Below are positions 11,566 to 22,105 of a DNA stretch of 64,000 bases, piece by piece. This stretch comes from Haematobia irritans (taxonomy: Eukaryota; Arthropoda; Insecta; Diptera; Muscidae). The stretch lies in NCBI RefSeq assembly GCF_050003625.1, contig NC_134400.1, positions 192,477,726 to 192,541,725 on the forward strand, read 5' to 3'. Each line of letters opens with the position of its first letter. Position 1 is the first letter of the stretch. A model generated the notes under the pieces. The model was not told the DNA's origin. It did no database searches and saw only the letters and a list, made by a program, of their open reading frames with translations. A program made the translations under genes and the position numbers.

Positions 11566-13757
11566 GAAATTTTAAAATTTCTATAGAAAAAAAAATACTG
11601 ATAAAATTTTCTATAGAAATAAAATTTTGACAAAATTTTCTATAGAAATAAAAATGTGACAAAACTTTTTCTTAAAATAAAATTTTCGTAAAACTTCCAC
11701 TTAAAATAAAATTTTGGCAAACAAAAAAATAAAAAATTTTCAAAATTTTGGCAAAATTTTCAATAGAAATAAAATTTTTTATAGACATATTGACAACTTT
11801 TTTTTATGAAAATAAAATTTTGACAAAATTTTATATACAAATAAAACTTTAAAAAAATTTTCTACAGAAATAAAAATTTGACAATTCTTTCTCGTAAAAA
11901 AAAAATGATCTCTAAAAATAAAATTTTTGCATAATTTTATTTAGAAATATAATTTTGGCAAAATTTTCTATAGAAATAACATTTTGGCAAAATTTTCTCT
12001 AAAAAGTAAAATTTTTGCATAATTTTATTAAGAAATAAAATTTTGGTAAAATTGTCTATTGAAATAAATATTTAACAATATTTTCTATAGAAATAAAAAT
12101 ATAATAAAAATTTTCTAAGGAAACAAAACTTAAACAAAATTTTCTCTAAAAATAAAATTTTTACATATTTTTTTCTAGAAATAAAATTTTGGAAAATTTT
12201 TCTATGGAAATAAAAATATTACATTTTCTCTGAAAATACAATTTTGCCGAAATTTTCTATAGAAATAAAATTTTGACAAAATTTTCCATAGAAATAAAAT
12301 TTTGATAAAATTTTCCATAGAAATAAAATTTTGATAAAATTTTCCATAGAAATATAAGTGAAAAAAATCCATTGGAAAAAAAAATTGCCAAAAATTTTTA
12401 TAGAATAAAATTTTGACAAAGCTTTCAATAAAAATAAAATTTTGACGCAATTTTCTATGAAAATAAAATTTTGACAAAATTTTCTATAGACATAAAAATT
12501 TAATAAAAATTTTCTAATGAAATAAAACTTTGACATTTTCTCTGAACATCCATTGGAAAAAAAATTGTGCCAAAAATTTTTATAGAATAAAATTTTGACA
12601 AAGCTTTCTATAGAAATAATATTTTGACGAAATTTTCTATAAAAATAAAATTTTGACGAAATTTTCTATGGATATAAAATTTTGACAAAATTTTCTATGG
12701 AAATAAAATTTTGACAAAATTTTCTAATGAAATAAAACTTAAACAAAATTTTCTCTAAAAATAAAAGTTGACATAATTTTTTCTAGAAATAAAATTTTGA
12801 CAAAATTTTCTATAGAAATAAAATTTTGGAAAAATTTTCTATAGAAATAAAACTTTGAAATTTTCTCTGAAATACAACTTTGGCAAAATTTTCTATAGAA
12901 ATAAAATGTTGGCAAAATTTCCCATAGAAATAAAATTTTGTCAAAATTTTCTATAGAAATAAAATTGTGTCAAAATTTTCTATAGAAATAAAATTTTGGA
13001 AAAATTTTCTATAGAAATAAAACTTTCAAATGTTCTGTGAAAATACAACCTCGTCAAAATTTTCTATAGAAATAAAATGTTGGCAAAATTTTCCATAGAA
13101 ATAAAATTTTGCCAAAATTTTCTATAGAAATAAAATTTTGGAAAAATTTCTATAGAAATAAAACTTTGAAATTTTCTCTGAAAATCCATTGAAAAAAAAG
13201 TTGTACCAAAAATTTTTATAGAATAAAATTTTGACAAAGCTTTCTATAGAAATAATATTTCTATAAAAATAAAATTTTGACACAATTTTCTATAAAAATA
13301 AAATTTTGACGAAATTTTCTATGAAAATAAAATTTTGACAAAATTTTCTATAGAAATAAAAATTTAATAAAAATTTTGCAATGAAATAAAACTTAAACAA
13401 AATTTTCTCTAAAAATAAAATTTGACATAATTTTTTTTAGAAATAAAATTTTGACAAAATTTTCTATAGAAATAAAATTTTGACAAAATTTTCTATAGAA
13501 ATACAGATTTCAGAAAAATTTCAAAAAACTTAAATAAAATTTTCTTTAAAAATAAAATTTTGGCCAAAATTTCTATAAAAATTAAATTTTGGCAAAATTT
13601 TCTATAGAAATAAAATTTTGGTCAGATTTTCTATGAAAATAAACTTTTGGCAAAATTTTCTATAGAAATAAAATTTTAACATTTGCTATAGAAATAAAAT
13701 TTTGACAAAACCTTTCTTAAGAAAAAAATGGACAAAATTTTTGTAGAAATTAAATCC
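11566..13757 (-). repeat. 29-bp minisatellite array, minus orientation, degenerate
   Basis: Monomers in the TTTTGACAAAATTTTCTATAG reading, strongly diverged. Higher-order blocks are visible: a segment with CATTGGAAAAAAAAATTG then TTTTTATAGAATAAAATTTTG at about 12370 recurs near 12550 and 13190. The right edge is cut by a SINE at 13758. Confidence 0.8.
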
Positions 13758-13856
13758 ACTCAGTGATAAGAGAGAAGTTCACCAATGTGGTATCACAATG
13801 GACTGAATAGTCTAAGTGAGTCTGATATATCGGGCTGCCACCTAACCTAACCTAAC
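13758..13856 (+). mobile_element. 5'-truncated SINE copy, 3' part only
   Basis: Matches the 3' half of the SINE described at 15290-16542, in opposite orientation: CACTCAGTGATAAGAGAGAAG, CACAATGGACTGAATAGTCT, then CGGGCTGCCACCTAACCTAA with the (CCTAA)n tail ending at 13856. The tRNA-like head is missing, as expected after incomplete target-primed reverse transcription. It sits at the edge of the 29-bp array. Confidence 0.85.
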
Positions 13857-14700
13857 GTTTCGTTTATTTTCAAATTTATTTATCATAACTCCCCCATTAA
13901 AAATGGAAAGTCCCAAAATGTATTTCTCTAACAGCATCAATTTGGAATGACAGGCGAAAACGAACAAAAAAACAAAATCACAATCTACAACATAATCAAA
14001 CTAAAGGAACTCCAACGAATAGACCATATACACAGTACTACCCCCATAGACATTTAACATTGCCAAAGGATACACAGTCATTCCTACAAAATCCTAGTGT
14101 AAAACCAACTGGGCCATTGCTATGGTCGTCAATCAACCTGCCAAAGGTTTAATGTACACAAATCCTAACGACAAGTGATAGTAACTCCATCTTTAGTGTC
14201 ACCATCAGGGACATCACCTTTAGCGGTGATGGCCATGCCAACCATCAGTCATGTCACCAACAACACAATTTTTTATTCACCATGAAAAGGACTGCCACAC
14301 AAGTTTCCCTTGTATACCAGCATGAGTTTTATTTACTCCACTGTAGTTAAGGGAAAATTTCTAAAGACGATTTGGGGGTAGAATGGGTATCACCCCTTCT
14401 ACTTAAACTTTATCACTTAAGGTATAGCATCTCTTAATAGAGTTTGAAATAAATCTTACTTTGTGAGTCTCAGGTTTTTGGTTTTAAGTCATATAAAATT
14501 TTAATATTATAAATTGTTGTATTTAATTTATTACATTCCTGTAGTAGGGATATAAAAGTCTAAAATCGATCTAACGAGTAATCGTTTTTTTTTTGTCAAA
14601 AGACAAAGTCGAAAAATCGAAGAAGAATTTTTGTTATCTTCATCGACTTTAACAAAAATATCAAATTGGATGAAAAGGGAAATATGTTGCAAATATGATA
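13857..14700. other. Non-coding stretch
   Basis: Unique-looking sequence without a recognisable gene. GATGGCCATGCCAACCATCAG near 14230 and a poly-T run at 14586-14594 are the only notable local features. Confidence 0.4.
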
Positions 14701-15235
14701 ACTATGGTAACCACAGTGGCCAAATTTTAAGAAATTTTTAGCAAAAATCTACCAAATTTAAAAATTATTAATTTGCGGCTTAGCATCAAATTTTTGTCAA
14801 AATTTTATTTCTTTCGATTTTTTTAAATATTATATTTATTAAAATTATTTTGTCGGAATTTTATTTCTATAGAAAATTGTGTCAAAATTTTATTTATATA
14901 GAAAATTTTGTCAATATTTTATTTCTATAGAAAATTTTGTCAATATTTTATTTCTTTAGAAAATTTTGTCAAAATTTTATTTCTATAAAAATAACCTGTC
15001 GAAATTTCATTTCTATAGAAAATTTTGTCAAAAGTTTAGTTGTGGGGGCTTTTTTTAGAAATATTATTTTTATAAAAAATGTTGTCGTAATTAATAAAAT
15101 AAAATTTTTTTAGAAAATTTTATTTTTATGGACAATCTTGTCAATATTTTATTTCTATAGAAAATTTAGCCAATATTTTATTTTTATAGAAAATTTTGAC
15201 ACAATTTTAATTCTATGGATAGGTCGAAAAACTTA
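14701..15235 (+). repeat. Short degenerate 29-bp array with possible left element end
   Basis: Begins with GGTAACCACAGTGGCCAAAT and ATCTACCAAA, which resembles the left end module of the complete carrier element (CACGGTTGCCACT... AATCTACCAAA) in diverged form. Array monomers then run to about 15230. No right end is seen before the SINE target site. Confidence 0.6.
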
Positions 15236-15289
15236 GTTTTTAGTTCATTTATTTTTTTGTATTTATCTTCATAATTTATTATGATTTTA

Positions 15290-16542
15290 GGTTAGGTTAG
15301 GTTAGGTGGCAGCCCGATGTATCAGGCTCACTTAGACTATTCAGTCCATTGTGATACCACAGTGGTGAACTTCTCTCTTATCACTGAGTGCTGCCCGATT
15401 CCATTTTAAGCTCAATGACAAGGGACCTCCTTTTCAGTGTTGCCAATTTGGTGTTTTTAGCACCAAATTTAGTGCTTTTTGATTTCTAAAAAGCACCAAA
15501 TTGCCTTTTTGGTGCCTTTTCAAAAAAAGCACCAACTTGGTGCTTTCTGGCATTTTCATTTAGTGCTTTTGGTGCTTTTTTTATTTTGAACAGTATTAAG
15601 TTTAATTGATACAAAAATTTTGATTAGACTTTCAAGAGCCGAAAAAACTCAAATTTATTGCCAAATATAGAATTTGATTGTTATGAAGTTGGTATTGATT
15701 ATTTTTTAATTAATATTGTTATTTAGGGTATTCTGTAGGAAAGTCGAGCGATGAGTGTCGAATTTTTGAATTTGGTAAAGATGTCATTAAAAACGTTTGT
15801 ATTAGATTCAGAAAAGCACGCACAACTGAAATAAGCAATATACTCCTTCCATATATTAATATTTTGAAAGTTGAAAAACATCACTGATCAAAATGAATTG
15901 GACGAAAGCATTAAAACTTATCAAAGTGTATACATGAATAGCGGTTCATAATGGTGAGTACTAAGTTCGAGTTTTGCCGCTAATGTGAAAACTATATCAG
16001 TAAACAAGGCATAAAATTATGCATATTTGCTGCAAATTTTATTAGAACTTGATGGGGAATAGCCAAAAGCAAATTTTCACAAAGTTTGTATTCCTTAAAA
16101 TGAATTACTTAAGAAAAGTAATTATGAAAAATGGTAATTTTAGCAGCTAAACTCGATCTTAATACCCACGTTAACTTCTTAAAATTCAATTCACAAAAGT
16201 TGTTTAATACATCTTCGGAAGTTTTTTTTTTTTTAGTAGTGCGTTTAATTTTCGATTTTGTGGTGGAAGGTGGTATGTTAGAATTTATAATATATTTTTG
16301 GTGCTTTTTGGCCTTGGGGAGTTGGCAACACTGCTCCTTTTTATAGCCGAGTCCGAACGGCTTTCCACATTGCAGTGAAACCACTTAGAGAAGCTTTGAA
16401 ACCCTCAGAAATGTCACCAGCATTACTGAGGTGGGTAATCCACCGCTGAAAAACTTTTTGGTGTTCGGTCGAAGCAGGAATCGAACCCACGACCTTATGT
16501 ATGCAAGGCGGGCATGCTAACCATTGCACCACGGTGGCTCCC
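15290..16542 (-). mobile_element. tRNA-derived SINE, complete, split by a hAT insertion
   Basis: On the minus strand the element starts with GGGAGCCACCGTGGTGCAAT at 16542. It contains a pol III A-box-like stretch (TGGTGCAATGGTTAGCATG) and a perfect B box (GGTTCGATTCC at about 16478-16490), continues with a body unrelated to tRNA, and ends at 15290 with a (CCTAA)n tail. A 13-bp target duplication, TATTATGATTTTA, flanks it at 15277-15289 and 16543-16555. Without the inserted hAT and its duplicated 8 bp the SINE is 346 bp. Non-autonomous; mobilised by a LINE reverse transcriptase acting on the tail, by family analogy. The A and B boxes are its internal promoter. Confidence 0.93.
15435..16333. 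mobile_element. Non-autonomous hAT transposon inserted in the SINE
   Basis: 899 bp bounded by perfect 12-bp inverted repeats CAGTGTTGCCAA (15435-15446) and TTGGCAACACTG (16322-16333). The 8-bp target duplication CTCCTTTT is at 15427-15434 and 16334-16341. An 8-bp duplication with a CAGTG terminus is the hAT signature. The subterminal region repeats GCACCAAA / TTGGTGCTTT several times in both orientations at the left end and again near the right end, as expected for transposase binding sites. The interior has no long coding frame. A basic lysine-rich frame on the minus strand (16109-16384) crosses the element edge into SINE sequence and is not a gene. Confidence 0.93.
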
Positions 16543-17765
16543 TATTATGATTTTAAATAAACTAATAATAATAATAATAATAATTTATTTCTATGGAAAA
16601 TTTTGCCAAAATTTTATTTCTATAGAAAATGTTGCCAAGATTTTATTTCTATGGAAATTGTTGCCAAAAATATATTTCTATGGAAAATTTTGTCGAAATT
16701 TTATTTCCACGGAAATTTTTTTCGAAATTTTCTTTTGTTTTGCCAAATTATTTTTCTATAGAAAATTCTGTCGAAATTTTAGTTCTGCAGAAAATTTTGT
16801 CAATATGTTATTTGTATGGAATTTTTTTTAGAAGAATTATTTTTATAAACAATTTTGTTGAAATTTTATTTCTATAGAAAATTTTTTCAAAATTTTATTT
16901 CAATAGAATATTGTGTCAATATTTTATTACTATAGAAAATTTTAAATTCTTGCAAAAAATATATTTCTACAGAAAATTTTGTCGAAATTTTATTTCTACG
17001 GAAATTTTTTTTCGAAATTTTTTTTTGTTTTGTCAAAATTTTATTTTTATAGAAAATTTTGTAATTTTTTTTTATTCCCATAGAAAATATTGTGTCAATA
17101 TTTTATTACTATAGAAAATTTTAAATTCTTGCCAAAAATATATTTCTATAGAAAATTTTGTCGAAATTTTATTTCTACGGAAATTTTTTCGAAACTTTAT
17201 TTTGTTTTGTCAAAATTTTATTTTTATAGAGAATTTTGTAAATTTTTTTTATTCCAATAGAAAATATTGTGTCAATATTTTATTACTATAGAAAATTTTA
17301 AATGCTTGCCAAAAATATATTTCTATGGAAAGTTTTGTCGAAATTTTATTTCTATGGTAAATTTTGTCGAAATTTTATTTCTACGGAAATTTTTTCGAAA
17401 TTTTGTTTTGTTTAGAAAATTTTGTAAATTTTTTTTATTCCCATAGAAAATGTTGCCAATTTTTTTTTTTTTGTCTATAAAAAATTCTGTCGAAACTTTG
17501 TCAAAATTCTACTTCTGCAGAAAATTTTGTAAATATTTATATTTCTATTGAAAATATTTTTCAATTTTTTTCTATTGAAAATTTTATCAATTTTTTTAAT
17601 GTCAATAGAAAATTTTTCCAAGTTTTATTTCTATTAACATTTTTATCAACATTTTTTTTCCATAGAAAATTTTGTCGAAATTTTATTTCTACAGAAAATG
17701 TTATCAAAATTTTATTTATATAGAAAATTTTATCACCATTTTATTTATATAGAAAATTTTGTCGA

Positions 17766-17829
17766 ATCGAACCCACGACCTTGTGTATGCAAGGCGGGCA
17801 TGCTAACCATTGCACCACGGTGGCTCCCT
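17766..17829 (-). mobile_element. SINE head fragment copied with the array
   Basis: Contains the B box (GGTTCGATTC, minus strand) and the A-box region through the GGGAGCCACCGTGG start, but nothing of the SINE body; the fragment is joined directly to array sequence at TTTTGTCGAATCGAACCC. It has no target duplication of its own. It is part of the segmental duplication unit. Confidence 0.88.
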
Positions 17830-18651
17830 TAAATAAACTAATGATAATAATAATTTATTTCTATGTAAAATTTTGCCAAAATTTTATTTCTATAGAAAAT
17901 GTTGCCAAAATTTTATTTCTATGGAAAACGGAAATTTTTTTCGAAATTTTGTTTTATTTCGTCAAATTATTTTTCTATAGAAAATTCTGTCGAAATTTTA
18001 TTTCTGCAGAAAATTTTGTCAATATTTTATTTGTAGGGAAATTTTTCTAGAAATATTGTTTTTATAAACAATTTTGTTGACATTTTATTTCTATAGAAAA
18101 TTTTGTCAAAATTTTATTTTTATGGAAAATTTTGTCCATATTTTATTTCGATAGAATATTTTGTCAATATTTTATTACTATGGAAAATTTTAAATTCTTG
18201 CCAAAAATACATTTCTATGGAAAATTTTGTCGAAATTTTATTTCTACGGAATTTTTTTCGAAATTTTATTTTGTTTTGTCAAAATTTTATTTTTATAGAA
18301 AATTTGTAAATTTTATTTTTTATTCCCATAGAAAATGTTGCGAATTTTTTTTCTATAAAAAATTCTGTCGAAACTTTGTCAAAATTCTACTTCTGCAGAA
18401 AATTTTGTAAATATTTATATTTCTATTGAAGTTTTTTTTTCAATTTTTTTTTTCTATTGAAAATTTTATCAATTTTTTTAATTTCAATAGAAAATTTTTC
18501 CAAGTTTTATTTCTATTAACATTTTTATCAACATTTTAATTCCATAGAAAATTTTGTCGAAATTTAATTTCTACAGAAAATGTTATCAAAATTTTATTTA
18601 TATAGAAAATTTTATCACCATTTTATTTATATGGAAAATTTTGTCGAATCG

Positions 18652-18711
18652 AACCCACGACCTTGTGTATGCAAGGCGGGCATGCTAACCATTGCACCAC
18701 GGTGGCTCCCT
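18652..18711 (-). mobile_element. SINE head fragment, second duplicated copy
   Basis: Same fragment and same left junction (TTTTGTCGAATCGAACCC) as at 17766, so both derive from one duplication lineage. Head only, internal promoter boxes retained. Confidence 0.88.
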
Positions 18712-19229
18712 TAAATAAACTAATAATAATTTATTTCTATGGAAAATTTTGCCACAATTTTATTTCTATAGAAAATGTTGCCAAAATTTTATTTCTATGG
18801 AAATTGTTGCCAAAAATATATTTCTATGGAAAACGGAAATTTTTTTCGAAATTTTGTTTTATTTTGTCAAATTATTTTTCTATAGAAAATTCTGTCGAAA
18901 TTTTATTTCTGCAGAAAATTTTGTCAATATTTTATTTGTGGGGAAATTTTTCTAGAAATATTGTTTTTATAAATAATTTTGTTGAAATTTTATTTCTATA
19001 GAAAATTTTGTCAAAATTTTATTTTTATGGAAAATTTTGTCAATATTTTATTTCGATAGAATATTTTGTCAATATTTTATTACTATGGAAAATTTTAAAT
19101 TTTGTCGAAATTTGATTTCAACCAGCAATCTTTATCATAAAATAACTACTAGTTAGTCTCAGTATGATAGACTAGATATAGTATAGTAACGTAAACAATG
19201 TTTTTAAGTTTAAAAAACCAAATACATAA

Positions 19230-20048
19230 AAAAACTATTTGATTTCTATAGAAAATTGTATTTCTAGCTAGTCCAAATTATATTTTTTTTATAGAAAATT
19301 TTGTCGTAATTTGATTTTGGTAGAAAATTTTATTTTTATGGAAAAATATGCCAAAATTTTGCCAAAATTTTATTTCTATGCATAATTTTGCCTAAATTTT
19401 GTTTGTTTTGTCAAAATTTTATTTCTATAGAAAATTTTGTCAAAAATTTGAGTTCTATAGAAATTTTTTTGTCAATATTTTATTTCTTTGGGAAATTTGC
19501 CCAAAATTTTGTTTCTATGGAAGATTTTGCTAAAATATTTTTCTATATAATTAAAAAAATTATCAAAATTTTATTTCAATAGAAAATTTTTGCAACATTT
19601 TATTTATACAGAAAATTTTATCATAATTGTATTTTTATAGAAAATTTCGTTGAAAATTTTATTTGTATAGAAAATTTTGTTCAAAATTTTATTTCTATAG
19701 AAAAGTTTGTTTAAATTTTATTTCTATAGAAAATTTTGTTGAAATTTTATTTCTATAGAAAATTTTGTCACAAATATATTTCTATAGAAAATTTTGTCAA
19801 AAATTTATTTCTATAGAAAATTTTGTCAATATTTTATTTCTTTGGAAAATTTTGTCAAAATTTTGTTTCTATGAAAGATTTTGCCAAAATATTTTTCTAT
19901 ATAAAATTTGGTTAAAATTTGAAAAATTAAAATGCTTCCTAATTGAATTGCAATATTTTGCATCTGCCAAAATATCAAGAATTTTACGAATCTACCAAAC
20001 AGTAAAAAATCTACCAGTTTTGGTAGAATTCTACCAGCTGTGTAACTC
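19230..20048 (+). repeat. 29-bp array ending in diverged carrier end module
   Basis: Monomers run to about 19920. Then comes the end module: a cytosine-poor stretch with CATCTGCCAAAATATCAAGAA, ATCTACCAAACAGTAAAAAA, TTTTGGTAGAATTCTACCAG, and CTGTGTAACTCTG in place of the usual GTGGCAACCGTG. The order matches the end modules at 2641-2775 and 25750-25807. Confidence 0.75.
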
Positions 20049-22097
20049 TGAAAGTATCTGATAGATAATGTTTTTGTTGCGTGCAAAAAACTTATTCGGT
20101 GTGTGTTTTGTTTGGCTTTTCTCATGGAGCCAAAAAGTTTGAGAGTCGCATTTATCAACTTTGAACCACAGGCGTTTGGTTTGTTGTGTGTGAGTGTGTG
20201 TGTGTGTATGTGCCAGTTTATTAAACCCCAAACACTACAACTGCTTCTCATAAACTTGCATAGTTTGAGAATCATACGGAAATCATTCAAAGCAAGAGAG
20301 TGACCTAAAGAAATGAGAATAACAGGACTGTATAGTAAACGATGTTTCAGTTAGTGTGCTTGGGAGAGTTTGACTGGAGGTTTGTATGCTTTACGAGGCT
20401 TGCCTTTTATATTTCGGGATTAGAGAACAAAAACAAATATTAATTATCGAATATAGCTTTATTTATTTTTTTTCGACACATTTCCCATAAAGATCTATAC
20501 ACATTTACGACGCTCGGTATTTTTTCAAATTTATGTTAATACTTAAACTCATTCAGTTGCGTGTAAAAAATTATCTGGTGTAACCGCATCTCAAAAATAT
20601 TAAAAAGTCGATTCTTCCAATTGTTAAAAAGTCAACTCTTTAATTCTGACTCGTCGCGACATCCCTAATGAAATGGGGAAAATTAACAAAACTGAAAAAT
20701 CCCCTTTTTCATATCATCATGGTCAGAGGAAATAGCAAATCGAGAGTCTGAAAAATATTGCACTGCTAAGCTTCTCTGTTACATTTTATACACTATGTTT
20801 ACTTAGGGATAGCAAAAATAATGTATCAAAAGAATTTGTAACCCTTATCTTTCACTCGTTTTTAGGGCAAAGGTAAATAGTGGGACGACTACTAAAAGGG
20901 ATGAGTAAGATTTAAAGATATGAAAAATAATCATAAATAAATATGTTCTCCATTTTTTTTTTGGAGAGATTTATATTTGTGGTCGGTAAGATAAGTACCA
21001 TGACCATAAAGATAAGAGAATATGTCCATCATGTTCAGTGTTTAAATCATCCACCATGGGATGGAAGGTATACAAAGTTTGTTATGGATTTTTTTTTAAT
21101 AAATCGTAGTACTGGTGTACTCTTAACCAGGATAATATTGAAGATACGATGATATATGTCTCCCATATAAGTTTAGATTAAGTTTTCCGAAAATTTTGAT
21201 ATCTAGCTAAAGTAGAGCGACTGTTATGCCACAATATTTAAAAATATTCATTAACTACAACATTTAACCGAAACAAAAATCCATATATGCACCAGATACC
21301 AGTTGGAATAGCTGCTGTTTGGATGGTTTTGTGTGTGTAGTGTTTGGCTTTTGTTATGCTGACATGGAGGAAAATAGTTTGAGAGTCACTTGAAGAGCAA
21401 AGGAATAATACGAGTCTTTTCCTCGTTTCAGAGACGAAACAACCTTGCCTAGTTTCCCCATATCCGATATTGCGACGGTCTTGAGTCAAATATTGAAGGG
21501 TTTGAAGGCCTAGAAAGCTAGCGCCATCCTCTCCAATTTGTCTCAATATTCACGTGACCAAACAATTTGATAGAGGACTAAAATATATTTCTTTCACGTA
21601 TAAATCTAGTCAATTTCTTTGGAATATTCTAACCTAAAAATTGTTTGTATTCGTATGTAACTAATTTTCTAACATATAGGTGGCACTGAAAACAATATTG
21701 AAATACGGATTTATTTTCCCTCACATGACTAAGAAATATCATGAGAAAATTCTAAAAATTCAAATCTTAAAAATTAAAACCTGAGCCAATATCCAATTAT
21801 GGGCCTACTATAGTAAACAGTTTAAACATTTAATTTATCGCGTAAATTTTTAAACTTCCAGACAGACAGACTACCTTCAGATATCCTTAATTATTTTATT
21901 CGGACAACAAAAAAAAGAAATTAAAAAAACTTACTCTTTACATATAAATCTTATTTTCATTTTTATGAAATCCATTTTTTATTACTGATTTATTGTCCTA
22001 TAGTTGAAAGAGATTTTAAATCAAAGTAAGCCATGGAAACCACAACATAATCATTGAAAATTGCCATTGTATTAAAATCCTTGGACATGGAAATTGA
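20049..22097. other. Non-coding stretch with GT microsatellite
   Basis: Mostly unique A+T-rich DNA. A (GT)n tract lies at about 20186-20210. A short motif with GTTTGGCTTTT followed by AGTTTGAGAGTC occurs at about 20107-20150 and, diverged, at about 21337-21392, so an unknown repeat may be present. No gene recognised. Confidence 0.45.
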
Positions 22098-22105
22098 TTT
22101 GCCAA

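Larger units (their letters stand above)
16560..19110 (+). repeat. 29-bp array with SINE-anchored segmental duplications
   Basis: Starts with a TAA triplet run after the SINE target duplication, then 29-bp units with GAAATTTTTTTCGAAATTTT variants. The junction (SINE head, TTAAATAAACTAATAATAA, then TTTATTTCTATGGAAAATTTT) occurs at about 16480-16640, 17765-17900 and 18651-18790, and the following variant monomers recur in the same order. The spacing is about 1287 and 886 bp. The second and third SINE heads were therefore produced by duplication of the array, not by new insertions. Confidence 0.88.

Noticed and set aside
15290..15310. True telomeric tract
   Set aside because: Only a few TTAGG units, always at the 3' end of a SINE copy, so it is the SINE tail.
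16109..16384. Lysine-rich 91-codon frame
   Set aside because: It crosses the hAT right end into SINE sequence, so it cannot be an original coding region.
16478..16542. Functional tRNA gene on the minus strand
   Set aside because: A and B boxes are present but the acceptor and anticodon arms do not fold as a tRNA by eye, and the sequence continues into a SINE body with target duplication.
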